Shown here in pieces: positions 1 through 11,311 of a DNA stretch of 64,000 nucleotides (position 1 is its first letter; each line of letters starts with the position of its first letter). The notes beneath the pieces are model-generated. The model was not told the DNA's origin and searched no databases. It worked only from the letters and a program-made list of their open reading frames with translations. The stretch covers positions 7,068,001-7,132,000 of the forward strand of contig NZ_CP061913.1 of NCBI RefSeq assembly GCF_019904175.1, read 5' to 3'. The translations under genes and the position numbers were made by a program. The DNA is from Dactylosporangium vinaceum. Lineage in GTDB: Bacteria; Actinomycetota; Actinomycetes; Mycobacteriales; Micromonosporaceae.

Positions 1-3000
1 GCCCTTGGGGGTCCCGGAGGAGCCGGACGTGAACAGCACGTAGGCCAGCTCGCCGCCCCGATCGAGGTCCGGGGCCGGTTCGTCACCGAGGTCGTGCAGC
101 CCGGCCGCGGTGAGGACCGTGACGGCACCGCTGGCGGCCAGGACCGCGGCGCGGCGGGCGGCCGGCCAGTCGACGTCCAGCACGGTGAACGCCGCCCCGG
201 CCCGCCACACGCCGAGCACCGCGGCGACCGCGTCCACGCTCCGGGCGAGCTCGATCGCCACCACGCGCTCCGGCCCGGCCCCGCGGCGGCGCAGCGCACC
301 GGCGATCCGCCCGGCCCGCGCCCACAGCTCGCCGTAGGTAAGCGTCGTGGACCCGTCGGTGACGGCGACCGCGCCGGGGCTCAGCGCCACCCGGGCCGCG
401 ATCCGGGCCGGGAGCGGCTCTGCGGCCGGCACCGGCTCGCCCCGCCCGGCCGCGAGGAGCCGCTCCGCCTCGCCGGGCAGCAGCACCGGTACGTCGCGCA
501 CCCGCACGGCCGGGTCGGCGGTGACGGCCCGCAGCACGGCCCGGAAGCGCTCGACGAGCAGCCGGGCGGTGCCGGGGTCGTAGAGGTCGGTGCTGTACTC
601 GAGCTCGCCGGCGATCCCGGCGCCGGGCCCGTGCTCGCGCAGCGAGAACGTGAGGTCGAACTTGGCGGTGGTCGACGGGTGCGGCTCCGTGCGCATGGTC
701 AGCCCGTCCAGGGCGATGTCGACCGGCGCGGTGTTCTCCAGCGACATCATGACCTGGAACAGCGGGTGCCGGGCGGCCGCCCGGGGCGGGTTGAGGACCT
801 CGACGAGCCGCTCGAACGGCACGTCCTGGTGCTGGTACGCGGCCAGGTTCCAGTCCCGGACCCGGTCGACGAGCTCGCCGAACGCCGGGTCGCCGGACGT
901 GTCGGTGCGCAGCACCAGCGTGTTGACGAAGAAGCCGACGAGGTCGTCCAGGGCCGGGTCCATCCGCCCGGCGATCGGGCTGCCGAGCGGGATGTCGGTG
1001 CCGGCCCCGAGCCGGGTCAGCAGCAGCGCGAGGGCGGCCTGCAGCACCATGAACACGCTGGCGTCGCGCTCGCGGGCGATGCGCTCCACAGCGGCGTGCA
1101 GGTCGGGCGGCAGCTCGAAGTCGACGACGGCCCCGGCGAACGTCGGCTCGGCCGGGCGGGGCCGGTCGGCGGGCAGCGTGAGCTCGGCGGGCAGGTTCGC
1201 GAGAGCCCTGCGCCAGAACGCGATCTGGCGGGCGCCGCGGCTGCGCGGGTCGCGCTCGTCGCCGAGCAGGTCGCGCTGCCAGCGGGCGTAGTCGGCGTAC
1301 TGGACCGGCAGCGGCGCCCAGTCCGGCGCCACGCCCTGCCGCCGGGCCGCGTAGGCGACGGCGAGGTCGCGGGCGAGGGGCTCCATCGACCAGGCGTCAC
1401 CGGCGATGTGGTGCACGACGATCGTGACGATGTGCACCCGCGGCTCGAGGCCGAAGACCCACACCCGCACCGGCGCCTCGGCGGCCAGGTCGAACGCGTG
1501 GTCGCCGGCCGCCGCCAGCGCCGCCGGCAGATCCGCCGGGCCGACGTCGACGGCGCGCACCGCCGCGGTCCGGGTGCCGGGCGGGGCGATGCGCTGGCGG
1601 GCCCCGGCGGGGGTCTCCTCGACGGTGGTGCGCAGCGTCTCGTGCCGGTCGGTGAGGTCGCCGAAGGCGGCCCGCAGCGCGTCGACGTCGAGCTCGCCGG
1701 TGACGCGCAGCGAGGTGGCCATGTTGTACGTCGAGCCCGGCCCCAGCAGCCGGTGCAGGAACCACAGCCGCTGCTGGCCGAAGGAGAGCGGCACCGACTC
1801 CGGCCGGTCCCCCGCGACGAGCGGCGGGCGGTCGGTGCGCGCCCCGTCCCCGGTCTGCGGGTCGAGGCGGGCGGCGACACCGGCGACGGTCGGCGCCTCG
1901 AACAGGGCCCGCACCGTGAGCTCGACGCCGAACTCGGCCCGGACCCGGGCGACGAGCCGGGTCGCCAGCAGCGAGTGCCCGCCGAGGCCGAAGAAGTCGT
2001 CGTCGACGCCGACGTCGGCCCGGTCGAAGAGCTCCGCCCACATGGCCAGGACCCGCCGCTCGGTGTCGCTGCGCGGGGCCCGCCCGGCCGGGTGGGTGGC
2101 CGCCGGCTGGTCCAGCGGGACGGCGGCCAGGGCGTGCCTGTCGGTCTTGCCGCTGGTGAGCAGGGGCAGCGCCGGCAGGGCGACGAACCGGGACGGCAGC
2201 ATCGCCGGGGGCAGCATGGTGCTCAGCCGGCGCAGCAGCGCGGCCGGGTCGGCGGTGAGCGCCGGCGGGGCGGCGAGGTAGGCGACGAGCTGCTTGTCGT
2301 CGCCGGCCGTGCGGATCAGCACGGCGGCGTCGGTGACCTCGGGCAGGGTGCGCAGGACGGCCTCGACCTCGCCGAGCTCGACCCGCACGCCGCGGACCTT
2401 CACCTGCCCGTCGGCGCGGCCGATGAACTCCAGGTCGCCGCCGGGGCCGCGGCGGACCAGGTCGCCGGTGCGGTACATGCGGGTGCCGGGCGGGCCGAAC
2501 GGGTCGGGCACGAAGGCGGCCGCGGTGAGGTCGGGCCGGTTGAGGTAGCCGCGGCCGAGCCCGGCCCCGGCGATGCACAGCTCGCCGACGGCGCCGTCGC
2601 CGACCGCCCGCAGGTCCCGGTCGAGGACGTAGAGGACGACGCCGGTGACGGGGCGGCCGATCGGGGCGGTCGCGGTCGCGGCGTCGGCGCGGCAGGGCCA
2701 GAACGTGGACTCGATCGACGCCTCGGTCGGGCCGTAGAGGTTGTACAGCGGGGCGGTCAGGACTGTGCCGTAGCGGCGGACGAGCCCGATCGGCAGCGCC
2801 TCACCGCCGCAGAGCACGTGGCGCAGCGTCAGGCAGTCGCCGGCGCCGGGCTCGTCGAGGAACTCGCGCAGCGTGCTGGGCACGAACTGCACGGAGGTGA
2901 CGCCGGTGCGCTGGATGAGCCGCACCAGGTAGCGGGGGTCGTGGTGGCCGTCGTGGTCGGCGACGACGAGCACCGCCCCGGCGGCGAGCGGCCAGAACAG

Positions 3001-5079
3001 CTCGTGCACCGACGGGTCGAAGGTGAGCGGGGTCTTCAGCATCGTGCGGTCGCGGGCGGTGAGCGGCTGCTCGCTCTGCCACCAGCGCAGCGTGTTGACG
3101 ATGCCGTGGTGCGGTACCACCACACCTTTGGGACGCCCGGTGGAGCCCGACGTGTAGATCACGTAGGCGGGGTGGGCGGGCAGCAGGCCGCGGGCCGCGT
3201 CGCCGGGCGGCACCGGCGGGGCCGCCGCGATCTGGGCCCGCACGGCCGGGTCGTCGAGCACGAGCCGGTGCCGGCCCGGCGCCTCCGGGGCCAGGCCGGC
3301 GGTGGCGGCGACGGTGAGCACGACGACCGGCTGGGCGTCGCGCAGCAGTGTCGCGGCCCGCTCGGGCGCGGCGGAGACGTCGACGGGCAGGAACGCCGCG
3401 CCCGCCTTGCCGGCGGCGATGGCCCCGATGACGAGGTCGGTGCTGCGGGGCACGGCCAGCGCGACGACCCGCTCGGGCCCGGCGCCGCGGTCGCGCAGGA
3501 CCCGGGCCAGCCGGGCGGCGCGCTCGTCGAGCTCGGCGTAGGTGAGGGACTCGTCACGGTACAGCAGCGCCACCGCATCCGGCGTGCGCCGGGCCTGCTC
3601 CTCGACGAGCGCCGGCAGGGTGGGCGCGGCCATCGCCGGTTCGCCGGCGGGCAGCGGCGCGGACGGGTCGGTGAGCAGCTCCTCCAGGAGCCGCTCGTAG
3701 GCCTCGAGATGGCCGCGGGCGGTGGCCGCGTCGAACAGCTCGGCGTCGTACTCGCACGTGATCGTGTAGGAGCCGGGCAGCGCGAGGATGTCGATCTCGA
3801 AGTCGGCCTTGGCGTAGCGCCGGGAGGTGCGCAGCAGCCGCAGCTCCAGCCCGGCCGCGCTCGGCAGCCGCAGCGGCCGGTCGAGGTTGAAGAACGAGGC
3901 GAACAGCCGCTCCCCCGGCCGCAGGTCGATGCGCAGCCGGTCGCGGGCGGCCCGGGCGGAGAACCCGGGGTGCTGGTACGCCTCGACGAGGCCGCGCTGC
4001 ACCGCCCGCAGGAACTCGTGCCCGGTCCCGCCGTCGGGCCTGGTGCTCGGGACCGGCAGCACGGTGCTGCAGTTGCCGACGAGCCGGTCCCCGCCGGGGT
4101 GGTCGCGCTGGGCCAGGGGCACGCCGACGACGAGGCGCCGCTGGCCGGTGATGCGGTGCAGCAGCGCGGTGTAGGCGCCGAAGAGCACGGTGAACGGCGT
4201 GCAGCCGAGCGTCGGCCCGACGGCCCCGACGAGGGCGGCGACGCGCGGGGACAGCGGATACTCGATCCGGTTGCCGAGCCGCGCGGTGTCGGCGCCGCGC
4301 GGCCGGTCGGCCGGCAGCCGCAGCACCGGGAAGTCGCCCTCGAGGCGCTGCGCCCAGTAGGCGGCGTCGGCGGCGGCCGCGGGGCTCTCGGCCCGCCGGC
4401 GCTCGTGCTCGACGTGATCGCGGAACGCGGGCGGCGCGGCGAGCCCGGCCGGGGCGCCGGTGTATAGCGTCACCAGCTCGTCGATCAGGATGCCGAACGA
4501 CCAGCCGTCGATGACGGCATGATGGACGGCGAAGTGCAGCCGGTGCCGGTCCGGGCCGCGGCGCAGCAGGGTGACCCGGCACAGCGGGCCGGTGGCCAGG
4601 TCGAAGGCGTCCCCGGCCCGCTCGGCCAGCCAGGCCGCCTCGGCCTTGTCGCTGCCGAGGTCGACGACGGCGAACGGCTCCGGCGGCGGGGGCAGCGGGT
4701 GCTGGGTGGCGCCGTCGGCGGCGAAGACGGTGCGCAGGCTCTCGTGCCGCGCGAACAGCCCGGCGACGGCGCCGCGCAGCGCCGCGACGTCGAGCGGGCC
4801 GCGCAGCTCCAGCATGATGGTCTCGTTGTACGCGCGCGAGTGGTCGGCGCCCATCTGGTCGATGAACCAGATGTCCTGCTGCGCCGCGCTGAGCGGATAC
4901 GGCCCGGTCGCGGGCAGCGGTCGCGGGGCGGGCGCAGCTGGAGCCGGGGCAGGCGGCGCCGGGGCGGGCGGCGCCGCCGTCAGCAGGGCGTGGGCCTGGC
5001 TCATCACGCGCGCGTGGACCTCGAGCATGCGCAGGACCGGATCGCCGGCCCGTGATAAGTCGCCTGGCATGCCGGTCAT
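1..5079 (-). CDS. Non-ribosomal peptide synthetase (C-A-PCP-C-A..., C-terminus beyond window)
   Basis: This is a multimodular NRPS read leftwards, with about 1,690 residues in the window and no stop before base 1. Order seen: a ~30-residue helical N-terminus (residues 15-36) that may be a docking segment, a Pro/Ala-rich linker, C domain with HHAVIDGWS (~185), A domain with YTSGSTGRPKG (~640), NLYGPTEAS, YRTGDLVR and GRADGQVKVRG, PCP with GGHSLL (Ser ~1035), a second C domain with HHIAGDAWS (~1225), then the start of a second A domain ending at FTSGSSGTPKG. Aligning the first A domain to GrsA gives a tentative pocket D-P-H-Q-L-G-L-I-E-K, which I cannot assign to a substrate. ATG 5079 is chosen; GTG 5094, preceded by GAGG, is an in-frame alternative. 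It diverges from an MFS/FabH/metK/ahcY operon and probably makes a peptide whose export and methylation those genes support. Confidence 0.95.
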   Translation of the reverse strand, partial: MTGMPGDLSRAGDPVLRMLEVHARVMSQAHALLTAAPPAPAPPAPAPAAPAPRPLPATGPYPLSAAQQDIWFIDQMGADHSRAYNETIMLELRGPLDVAALRGAVAGLFARHESLRTVFAADGATQHPLPPPPEPFAVVDLGSDKAEAAWLAERAGDAFDLATGPLCRVTLLRRGPDRHRLHFAVHHAVIDGWSFGILIDELVTLYTGAPAGLAAPPAFRDHVEHERRRAESPAAAADAAYWAQRLEGDFPVLRLPADRPRGADTARLGNRIEYPLSPRVAALVGAVGPTLGCTPFTVLFGAYTALLHRITGQRRLVVGVPLAQRDHPGGDRLVGNCSTVLPVPSTRPDGGTGHEFLRAVQRGLVEAYQHPGFSARAARDRLRIDLRPGERLFASFFNLDRPLRLPSAAGLELRLLRTSRRYAKADFEIDILALPGSYTITCEYDAELFDAATARGHLEAYERLLEELLTDPSAPLPAGEPAMAAPTLPALVEEQARRTPDAVALLYRDESLTYAELDERAARLARVLRDRGAGPERVVALAVPRSTDLVIGAIAAGKAGAAFLPVDVSAAPERAATLLRDAQPVVVLTVAATAGLAPEAPGRHRLVLDDPAVRAQIAAAPPVPPGDAARGLLPAHPAYVIYTSGSTGRPKGVVVPHHGIVNTLRWWQSEQPLTARDRTMLKTPLTFDPSVHELFWPLAAGAVLVVADHDGHHDPRYLVRLIQRTGVTSVQFVPSTLREFLDEPGAGDCLTLRHVLCGGEALPIGLVRRYGTVLTAPLYNLYGPTEASIESTFWPCRADAATATAPIGRPVTGVVLYVLDRDLRAVGDGAVGELCIAGAGLGRGYLNRPDLTAAAFVPDPFGPPGTRMYRTGDLVRRGPGGDLEFIGRADGQVKVRGVRVELGEVEAVLRTLPEVTDAAVLIRTAGDDKQLVAYLAAPPALTADPAALLRRLSTMLPPAMLPSRFVALPALPLLTSGKTDRHALAAVPLDQPAATHPAGRAPRSDTERRVLAMWAELFDRADVGVDDDFFGLGGHSLLATRLVARVRAEFGVELTVRALFEAPTVAGVAARLDPQTGDGARTDRPPLVAGDRPESVPLSFGQQRLWFLHRLLGPGSTYNMATSLRVTGELDVDALRAAFGDLTDRHETLRTTVEETPAGARQRIAPPGTRTAAVRAVDVGPADLPAALAAAGDHAFDLAAEAPVRVWVFGLEPRVHIVTIVVHHIAGDAWSMEPLARDLAVAYAARRQGVAPDWAPLPVQYADYARWQRDLLGDERDPRSRGARQIAFWRRALANLPAELTLPADRPRPAEPTFAGAVVDFELPPDLHAAVERIARERDASVFMVLQAALALLLTRLGAGTDIPLGSPIAGRMDPALDDLVGFFVNTLVLRTDTSGDPAFGELVDRVRDWNLAAYQHQDVPFERLVEVLNPPRAAARHPLFQVMMSLENTAPVDIALDGLTMRTEPHPSTTAKFDLTFSLREHGPGAGIAGELEYSTDLYDPGTARLLVERFRAVLRAVTADPAVRVRDVPVLLPGEAERLLAAGRGEPVPAAEPLPARIAARVALSPGAVAVTDGSTTLTYGELWARAGRIAGALRRRGAGPERVVAIELARSVDAVAAVLGVWRAGAAFTVLDVDWPAARRAAVLAASGAVTVLTAAGLHDLGDEPAPDLDRGGELAYVLFTSGSSGTPKG

Positions 5080-5094
5080 CAGACCCCAGGCCAC

Positions 5095-5172
5095 CCGGGT
5101 CCTCAAGCCGGGAAGATCAGCACTAGGCGAATCGCTAGGCCGCGGCGGGTTACATGGTCCGACGGAGGTGAC
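5095..5172. promoter_or_regulatory. Divergent promoter region with inverted repeat
   Basis: Seventy-eight bases separate the NRPS and MFS starts. They hold an imperfect inverted repeat CTAGGCGAATCGCTAG (5123-5138) and a strong ribosome binding site GGAGGTGAC directly before the MFS ATG. The repeat is a plausible operator for joint control of both transcripts. No regulator gene for it is in the window. Confidence 0.4.
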
Positions 5173-6399
5173 ATGACCCTGCTGGCCGGACCGGTACCGC
5201 TGCGGCGCAACCGCGACTTCCAGGTCTTCTGGGCCGCGCAGGCGCTCTCGGCGCTCGGCAGCTCGTTCTCGCTCGTGGCGCTGCCGCTGCTGGTCCTGCA
5301 CGCGACCGGCTCGGTGGCGCAGATGGGCCTCATCACCGGTGTCGCGGGCGCGGCCGGCGTGGCGTCGGGGCTTGTCGCGGGCGTCGTCGCCGACCGGCAC
5401 GACAGGCGCCGGCTCATGGTCGCCTGCGACGCGGCCCGGCTGGTGCTCTACGGCGCGGTGCCGCTGCTGTGGTGGACCGCCGGGGAGGTGGTCTGGGCGC
5501 TGTATCCGCTGATGGCGGCCGCGTCCGTCGCGACAATGGTCTTCGACGTGGCCTGCTCGGCGGCGGTCCCGGCCCTCGTGGACCGGGACCAGATCACCGC
5601 GGCCAACAGCCGCCTGGAGGGGACGTACGCGGCCGGGTTCGTGCTCGGCCCGGTCGCCGCGGGGCTGCTGACCGGGCTGCTCGGCCCGGTGCCGGCGATC
5701 GCCGTCGACGCGGCGACGTTCGGCCTGTCCGCGGCCGGGCTGCTGCTGATCCGCCTGCGCCCCCGGGCGACGGTCGCCGAACGGTCGGCCCTGTGGCCGG
5801 ACCTCGTCACCGGCCTGCGATTCCTCTGGGGTACTCCCAGGCTGCGCGCCATCACCGCCCTGTACATGCCCGTCACGTTCCTGAGCCTCGGCCTCGTCGA
5901 CCTGTTCATCTACTACCTGCGCCACGACCTGGGCCAGGGCGACCGGGTCGTCGGGCTGCTGCTCGGTGTGGCCAGCCTCGGAGCGATCGCGGCCGCCGCG
6001 GTCACCCCGGCCCTGCGCCGGCGGCTCGGCTTCGGCCCCGCCTGGCTGGGCGCGTACCTGGCCTGCGGCGTGGCCATCGCCGCCGCCGGGCTGGTCTTCC
6101 ACGTGGCCGCGGTGCTCATCGCGGCGACGGTGTTCGCGTTCGGCGAGACGGCGGCGGCGATCAGCTCGGCGTCACTGCGCCAGACCGTGACCCCGGAGCA
6201 CCTGCTGGGCCGGGTCACCGCGGCGTTCCGGCTGGTGCACCACTCCTGCGGCCCGCTGGGCGCCCTCGTGCTCACCACCGCCGCCGCCGGGATCGGCGTG
6301 CGTGGCCCGCTGACCGCTGTCGGCGTGCTGTTCGTCGTGGTCGTGGCGATCGGGTTCGCCACCCCGCTGGCCGCCCGCACGCCGGAGGCGCCGGGATGA
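5173..6399 (+). CDS. MFS exporter, EntS-like (MFS_3 type)
   Basis: The 408-residue membrane protein has about twelve hydrophobic segments, starting with RNRDFQVFWAAQALSALGSS, a typical opening of the EntS/MFS_3 exporter family. The loop after TM2 has the MFS signature form VADRHDRRRLM. The start is fixed by GGAGGTGAC immediately upstream. It is first in a rightward operon (FabH-like, metK, ahcY follow) and diverges from the NRPS by fewer than 100 bases, so export of the NRPS product or self-resistance is the likely role. Substrate is inferred from position only. Confidence 0.88.
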   Translation: MTLLAGPVPLRRNRDFQVFWAAQALSALGSSFSLVALPLLVLHATGSVAQMGLITGVAGAAGVASGLVAGVVADRHDRRRLMVACDAARLVLYGAVPLLWWTAGEVVWALYPLMAAASVATMVFDVACSAAVPALVDRDQITAANSRLEGTYAAGFVLGPVAAGLLTGLLGPVPAIAVDAATFGLSAAGLLLIRLRPRATVAERSALWPDLVTGLRFLWGTPRLRAITALYMPVTFLSLGLVDLFIYYLRHDLGQGDRVVGLLLGVASLGAIAAAAVTPALRRRLGFGPAWLGAYLACGVAIAAAGLVFHVAAVLIAATVFAFGETAAAISSASLRQTVTPEHLLGRVTAAFRLVHHSCGPLGALVLTTAAAGIGVRGPLTAVGVLFVVVVAIGFATPLAARTPEAPG

Positions 6400-6473
6400 C
6401 ATCTCTGGCGTCATGCCAGACCGTCGTTGCTTGCGCTGCAGCCCCGCGGCCGGGCCTGGCTACGCTGCGCCGC

Positions 6474-7466
6474 GTGCCGACCCTCACCAGACGCCGCGCC
6501 GGCGGCGCCCGCCTGCTCGGTGTCGGGGCGTACCGTCCGCGGCGGGTGGTGTCCAACGACGACCTGTGCGCGGCCATCGACTCCAGCGACGACTGGATCC
6601 GCCAGCGCTCCGGCATCGTGTCCCGCCGCCACGCCGGCCCGGACGAGACGATTCCGGCGATGGCCGCGGCCGCCGGGCGCGACGCGCTCGAAGCCGCCGG
6701 GGTGGCGCCCGGCCGGGTCGACGCCGTCGTCGTCGCCTCGATGTCCAACCTGCAGCAGTCGCCGCCGATCGGCCCGGAGATCGCGACCCGGGTCGGGTCC
6801 GGCCGGGCCGCCGCCTTCGACCTCGGCGCGGCCTGCGCCGGCTTCTGCCACGCACTCGCCGTCGCCGACGGCCTGATCTGCGCCGGCTCCGCGGAGCACG
6901 TGCTGGTGATCGGGGCCGAGCGGATGACCGACATCATCGACCCGGCCGACCGCTCGACCGCGTTCCTGTTCGCCGACGGCGCCGGGGCGGTCCTCGTCGG
7001 GTCCGGTGAGCGGCCCGGGTTCGGGCCGGTGGTGTGGGGCTCCGACGGCACCCGGGCCGGGCTCATCGGGCATCCGGAGACCTGGCTCGCCGTGCGCGAC
7101 AAGCCGGACTTCTGGCCGACGATGCGGATGGCCGGCCCGGAGGTGTTCCGCTGGGCGGTGCAGGAGATGGCCCCGCTGGCCCGCAGCGCCGTCGCCGCGG
7201 CCGGCCTGGAGGTGGCCGACCTGGCCGCGTTCGTGCCGCACCAGGCGAACCTGCGCATCATCGACAAGCTCGCCGCCGCGCTCGGCCTGCCGCCGGCGGC
7301 CCGGGTCGCCCGCGACGTGGTGTCGGCCGGCAACACCTCGGCCGCGTCGGTCGCGCTCGCCCTGCACGCGCTGCTGGACTGCCCCGACCCGCCGCGCGGC
7401 CCGGCGCTGCTGGCCGGGTTCGGCGCCGGGCTGTCGTACTCGGCCCTCGTCGTGGAACTGCCCTGA
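6474..7466 (+). CDS. Beta-ketoacyl-ACP synthase III (FabH-like)
   Basis: The 330-residue thiolase-fold enzyme starts at GTG. The FabH triad is complete: Cys121 in GAACAGF, His256 in VPHQAN and Asn287 in SAGNTS. The SSDDWIRQRSGI segment near residues 37-48 is also typical of FabH. Housekeeping FabH condenses acyl-CoA with malonyl-ACP. This copy lies 22 bases before metK in a cluster operon, so it more likely builds or transfers an acyl group for the NRPS product (as a starter ketosynthase, or as an acyltransferase like CerJ). The sequence alone does not separate these. No fabD, acpP or fabF is nearby, which argues against a primary fatty-acid locus. Confidence 0.9.
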   Translation: MPTLTRRRAGGARLLGVGAYRPRRVVSNDDLCAAIDSSDDWIRQRSGIVSRRHAGPDETIPAMAAAAGRDALEAAGVAPGRVDAVVVASMSNLQQSPPIGPEIATRVGSGRAAAFDLGAACAGFCHALAVADGLICAGSAEHVLVIGAERMTDIIDPADRSTAFLFADGAGAVLVGSGERPGFGPVVWGSDGTRAGLIGHPETWLAVRDKPDFWPTMRMAGPEVFRWAVQEMAPLARSAVAAAGLEVADLAAFVPHQANLRIIDKLAAALGLPPAARVARDVVSAGNTSAASVALALHALLDCPDPPRGPALLAGFGAGLSYSALVVELP

Positions 7467-7488
7467 CCCCGTAGCCATTGGAGAACGC

Positions 7489-8682
<1,194 letters not shown>

Positions 8683-8695
8683 GCAAGGAGCCGCA

Positions 8696-10132
<1,437 letters not shown>

Positions 10133-10142
10133 CCATGCGGCC

Positions 10143-10171
10143 GCCGCGGAGGCTCAGGGAGTCTCCGCGGC
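10143..10171 (+). terminator. Hairpin terminator after ahcY
   Basis: GCCGCGGAG (10143-10151) and CTCCGCGGC (10163-10171) form a perfect nine-pair stem with an 11-base loop, ten bases past the ahcY stop. There is no T-run, which is common for actinobacterial terminators. Confidence 0.55.
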
Positions 10172-10215
10172 GATCGCCGCGCTGATCCGCTGCGCGGTCG
10201 CCGTAGTGGCCCCGT

Positions 10216-10662
10216 TCACCCGAGGGTGGTCCGGATCGCCGGTCCGGCAAGCTCCTGCCAGGCCCGAGCCGTGTCCGGGTGCACGTCCTGCAGCACCATC
10301 CGGCCACCCGACGCCATCGGATACTGCGGCGGCCTCACCCTCGCCAGCAGCCGGCGACGCGCGAACCCGCCTCCGATCCATACCGCAAACGTGAGGTAGC
10401 CGAACTCGTGCCACCAGTGCGCGAGCACCCAGCAGACGCACGCGCACGCGGCCACGCCCACGTCGGCGTACTGCTCCAGGCGGCGGTAACGAACGAACCG
10501 CTTCCGGCTGGCGTCGTCGAGCATGATCCAGAGCGCGTCCGGCCAGAGCCCGGGCATCGGCAGCTTCGTCGGCGTCTCCACGACGGACCCGTCGACCACG
10601 GACCTGTACGGCATCGGCGGCACCGCCCCGCCCATCTCCCACCAGACCCACGCCACACCCAC
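10216..10662 (-). CDS. Small membrane protein of unknown function
   Basis: I do not recognise this 148-residue protein. It has a hydrophobic, cysteine- and tryptophan-rich stretch in the middle (VAACACVCWVLAHWW) followed by a second hydrophobic segment and an arginine cluster (FARRRLLARVR), suggesting two membrane helices. The start is uncertain: GTG 10662 is used, and ATG codons 9 and 16 residues further in are possible. It is convergent with ahcY and not obviously part of the NRPS cluster. Confidence 0.5.
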   Translation of the reverse strand: MGVAWVWWEMGGAVPPMPYRSVVDGSVVETPTKLPMPGLWPDALWIMLDDASRKRFVRYRRLEQYADVGVAACACVCWVLAHWWHEFGYLTFAVWIGGGFARRRLLARVRPPQYPMASGGRMVLQDVHPDTARAWQELAGPAIRTTLG

Positions 10663-10762
10663 ATTGTCATCGATACCCGCAACACCGGCCGCCCTCGTCT
10701 CCCGGCCCGAGTGATCCCGACGGCCCCGGGGCCTGCGCTGGGGCCGGTCGGTACGGAAGGCT

Positions 10763-11218
10763 TCAGCCGACCGGCAGGTCGCGGGAGAGGTCGATGAACT
10801 GCGCCCCGTCGACCGTGTAACGCTCGACCTCCACGAAGCCGTGTCGCCGCGCGAAGGCGAGCCCCTCGACGTTGGCGGCGAGCACCACCGTCGCCACCGA
10901 GGCCGCGCCGAGCTCGCCCGCGACGGCCAGCATCCGCCGCAGATACTCGCTGCCGTATCCGCGGCGGCGATACTCCGGCAGCACCCGCACGATCACCGTC
11001 GCTCGCCCGTCGACGACCGGACGCACCGTGGCGTTGCCCACCGTCGCACCGCCGACGAGGCCCAGCGTCAACAGATTCCGGCCGCGACGCTCCTCGACGT
11101 CGGTGCGTGACAACGGCGCCACCGGGATGATCAGATTATGGATCTCGCGCCAGGCTTCGGCGGAGTCGTCGGCAACCGGCACGACAGTCAAGGCCACCGG
11201 CCGAGGGTAGCCGTTCAC
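10763..11218 (-). CDS. GNAT-family N-acetyltransferase
   Basis: This is a 151-residue single-domain GNAT protein. Acetyl-CoA-binding motif A is visible as VRVLPEYRRRGYGSEYL (about residues 77-93), followed by the beta-bulge region and FARRHGFVEVERY near the C-terminus. The acceptor cannot be told from sequence. It stands alone on the minus strand. Confidence 0.8.
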   Translation of the reverse strand: MNGYPRPVALTVVPVADDSAEAWREIHNLIIPVAPLSRTDVEERRGRNLLTLGLVGGATVGNATVRPVVDGRATVIVRVLPEYRRRGYGSEYLRRMLAVAGELGAASVATVVLAANVEGLAFARRHGFVEVERYTVDGAQFIDLSRDLPVG

Positions 11219-11263
11219 GGCCCGGGACCGCAGCGGCGAAGCGGCCTCCGGGGCGGGCGTGAC

Positions 11264-11296
11264 ACCGCGGCCACCGCGGTCGGCGGTGGTCGCGGT
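11264..11296 (-). terminator. Strong hairpin after the secreted hydrolase gene
   Basis: ACCGCGGCCACCGC (11264-11277) and GCGGTGGTCGCGGT (11283-11296) pair over 14 positions with one G-U, closing a five-base loop. It lies just past the stop of the leftward hydrolase gene. Confidence 0.6.
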
Positions 11297-11311
11297 GCCG
11301 CCGGGCCGGTG

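Noticed and set aside
94..4467. Very long open frame (1,457 codons) on the plus strand opposite the NRPS
   Set aside because: The composition is Gly/Arg/Val/Gln-rich without domains, while the opposite strand encodes complete NRPS motifs. Such antisense frames are usual in DNA of this GC content.
8683..8695. Possible SAM or SAH riboswitch before ahcY
   Set aside because: Only 13 bases separate metK and ahcY, too few for a riboswitch; the 22-base gap before metK is also too short.
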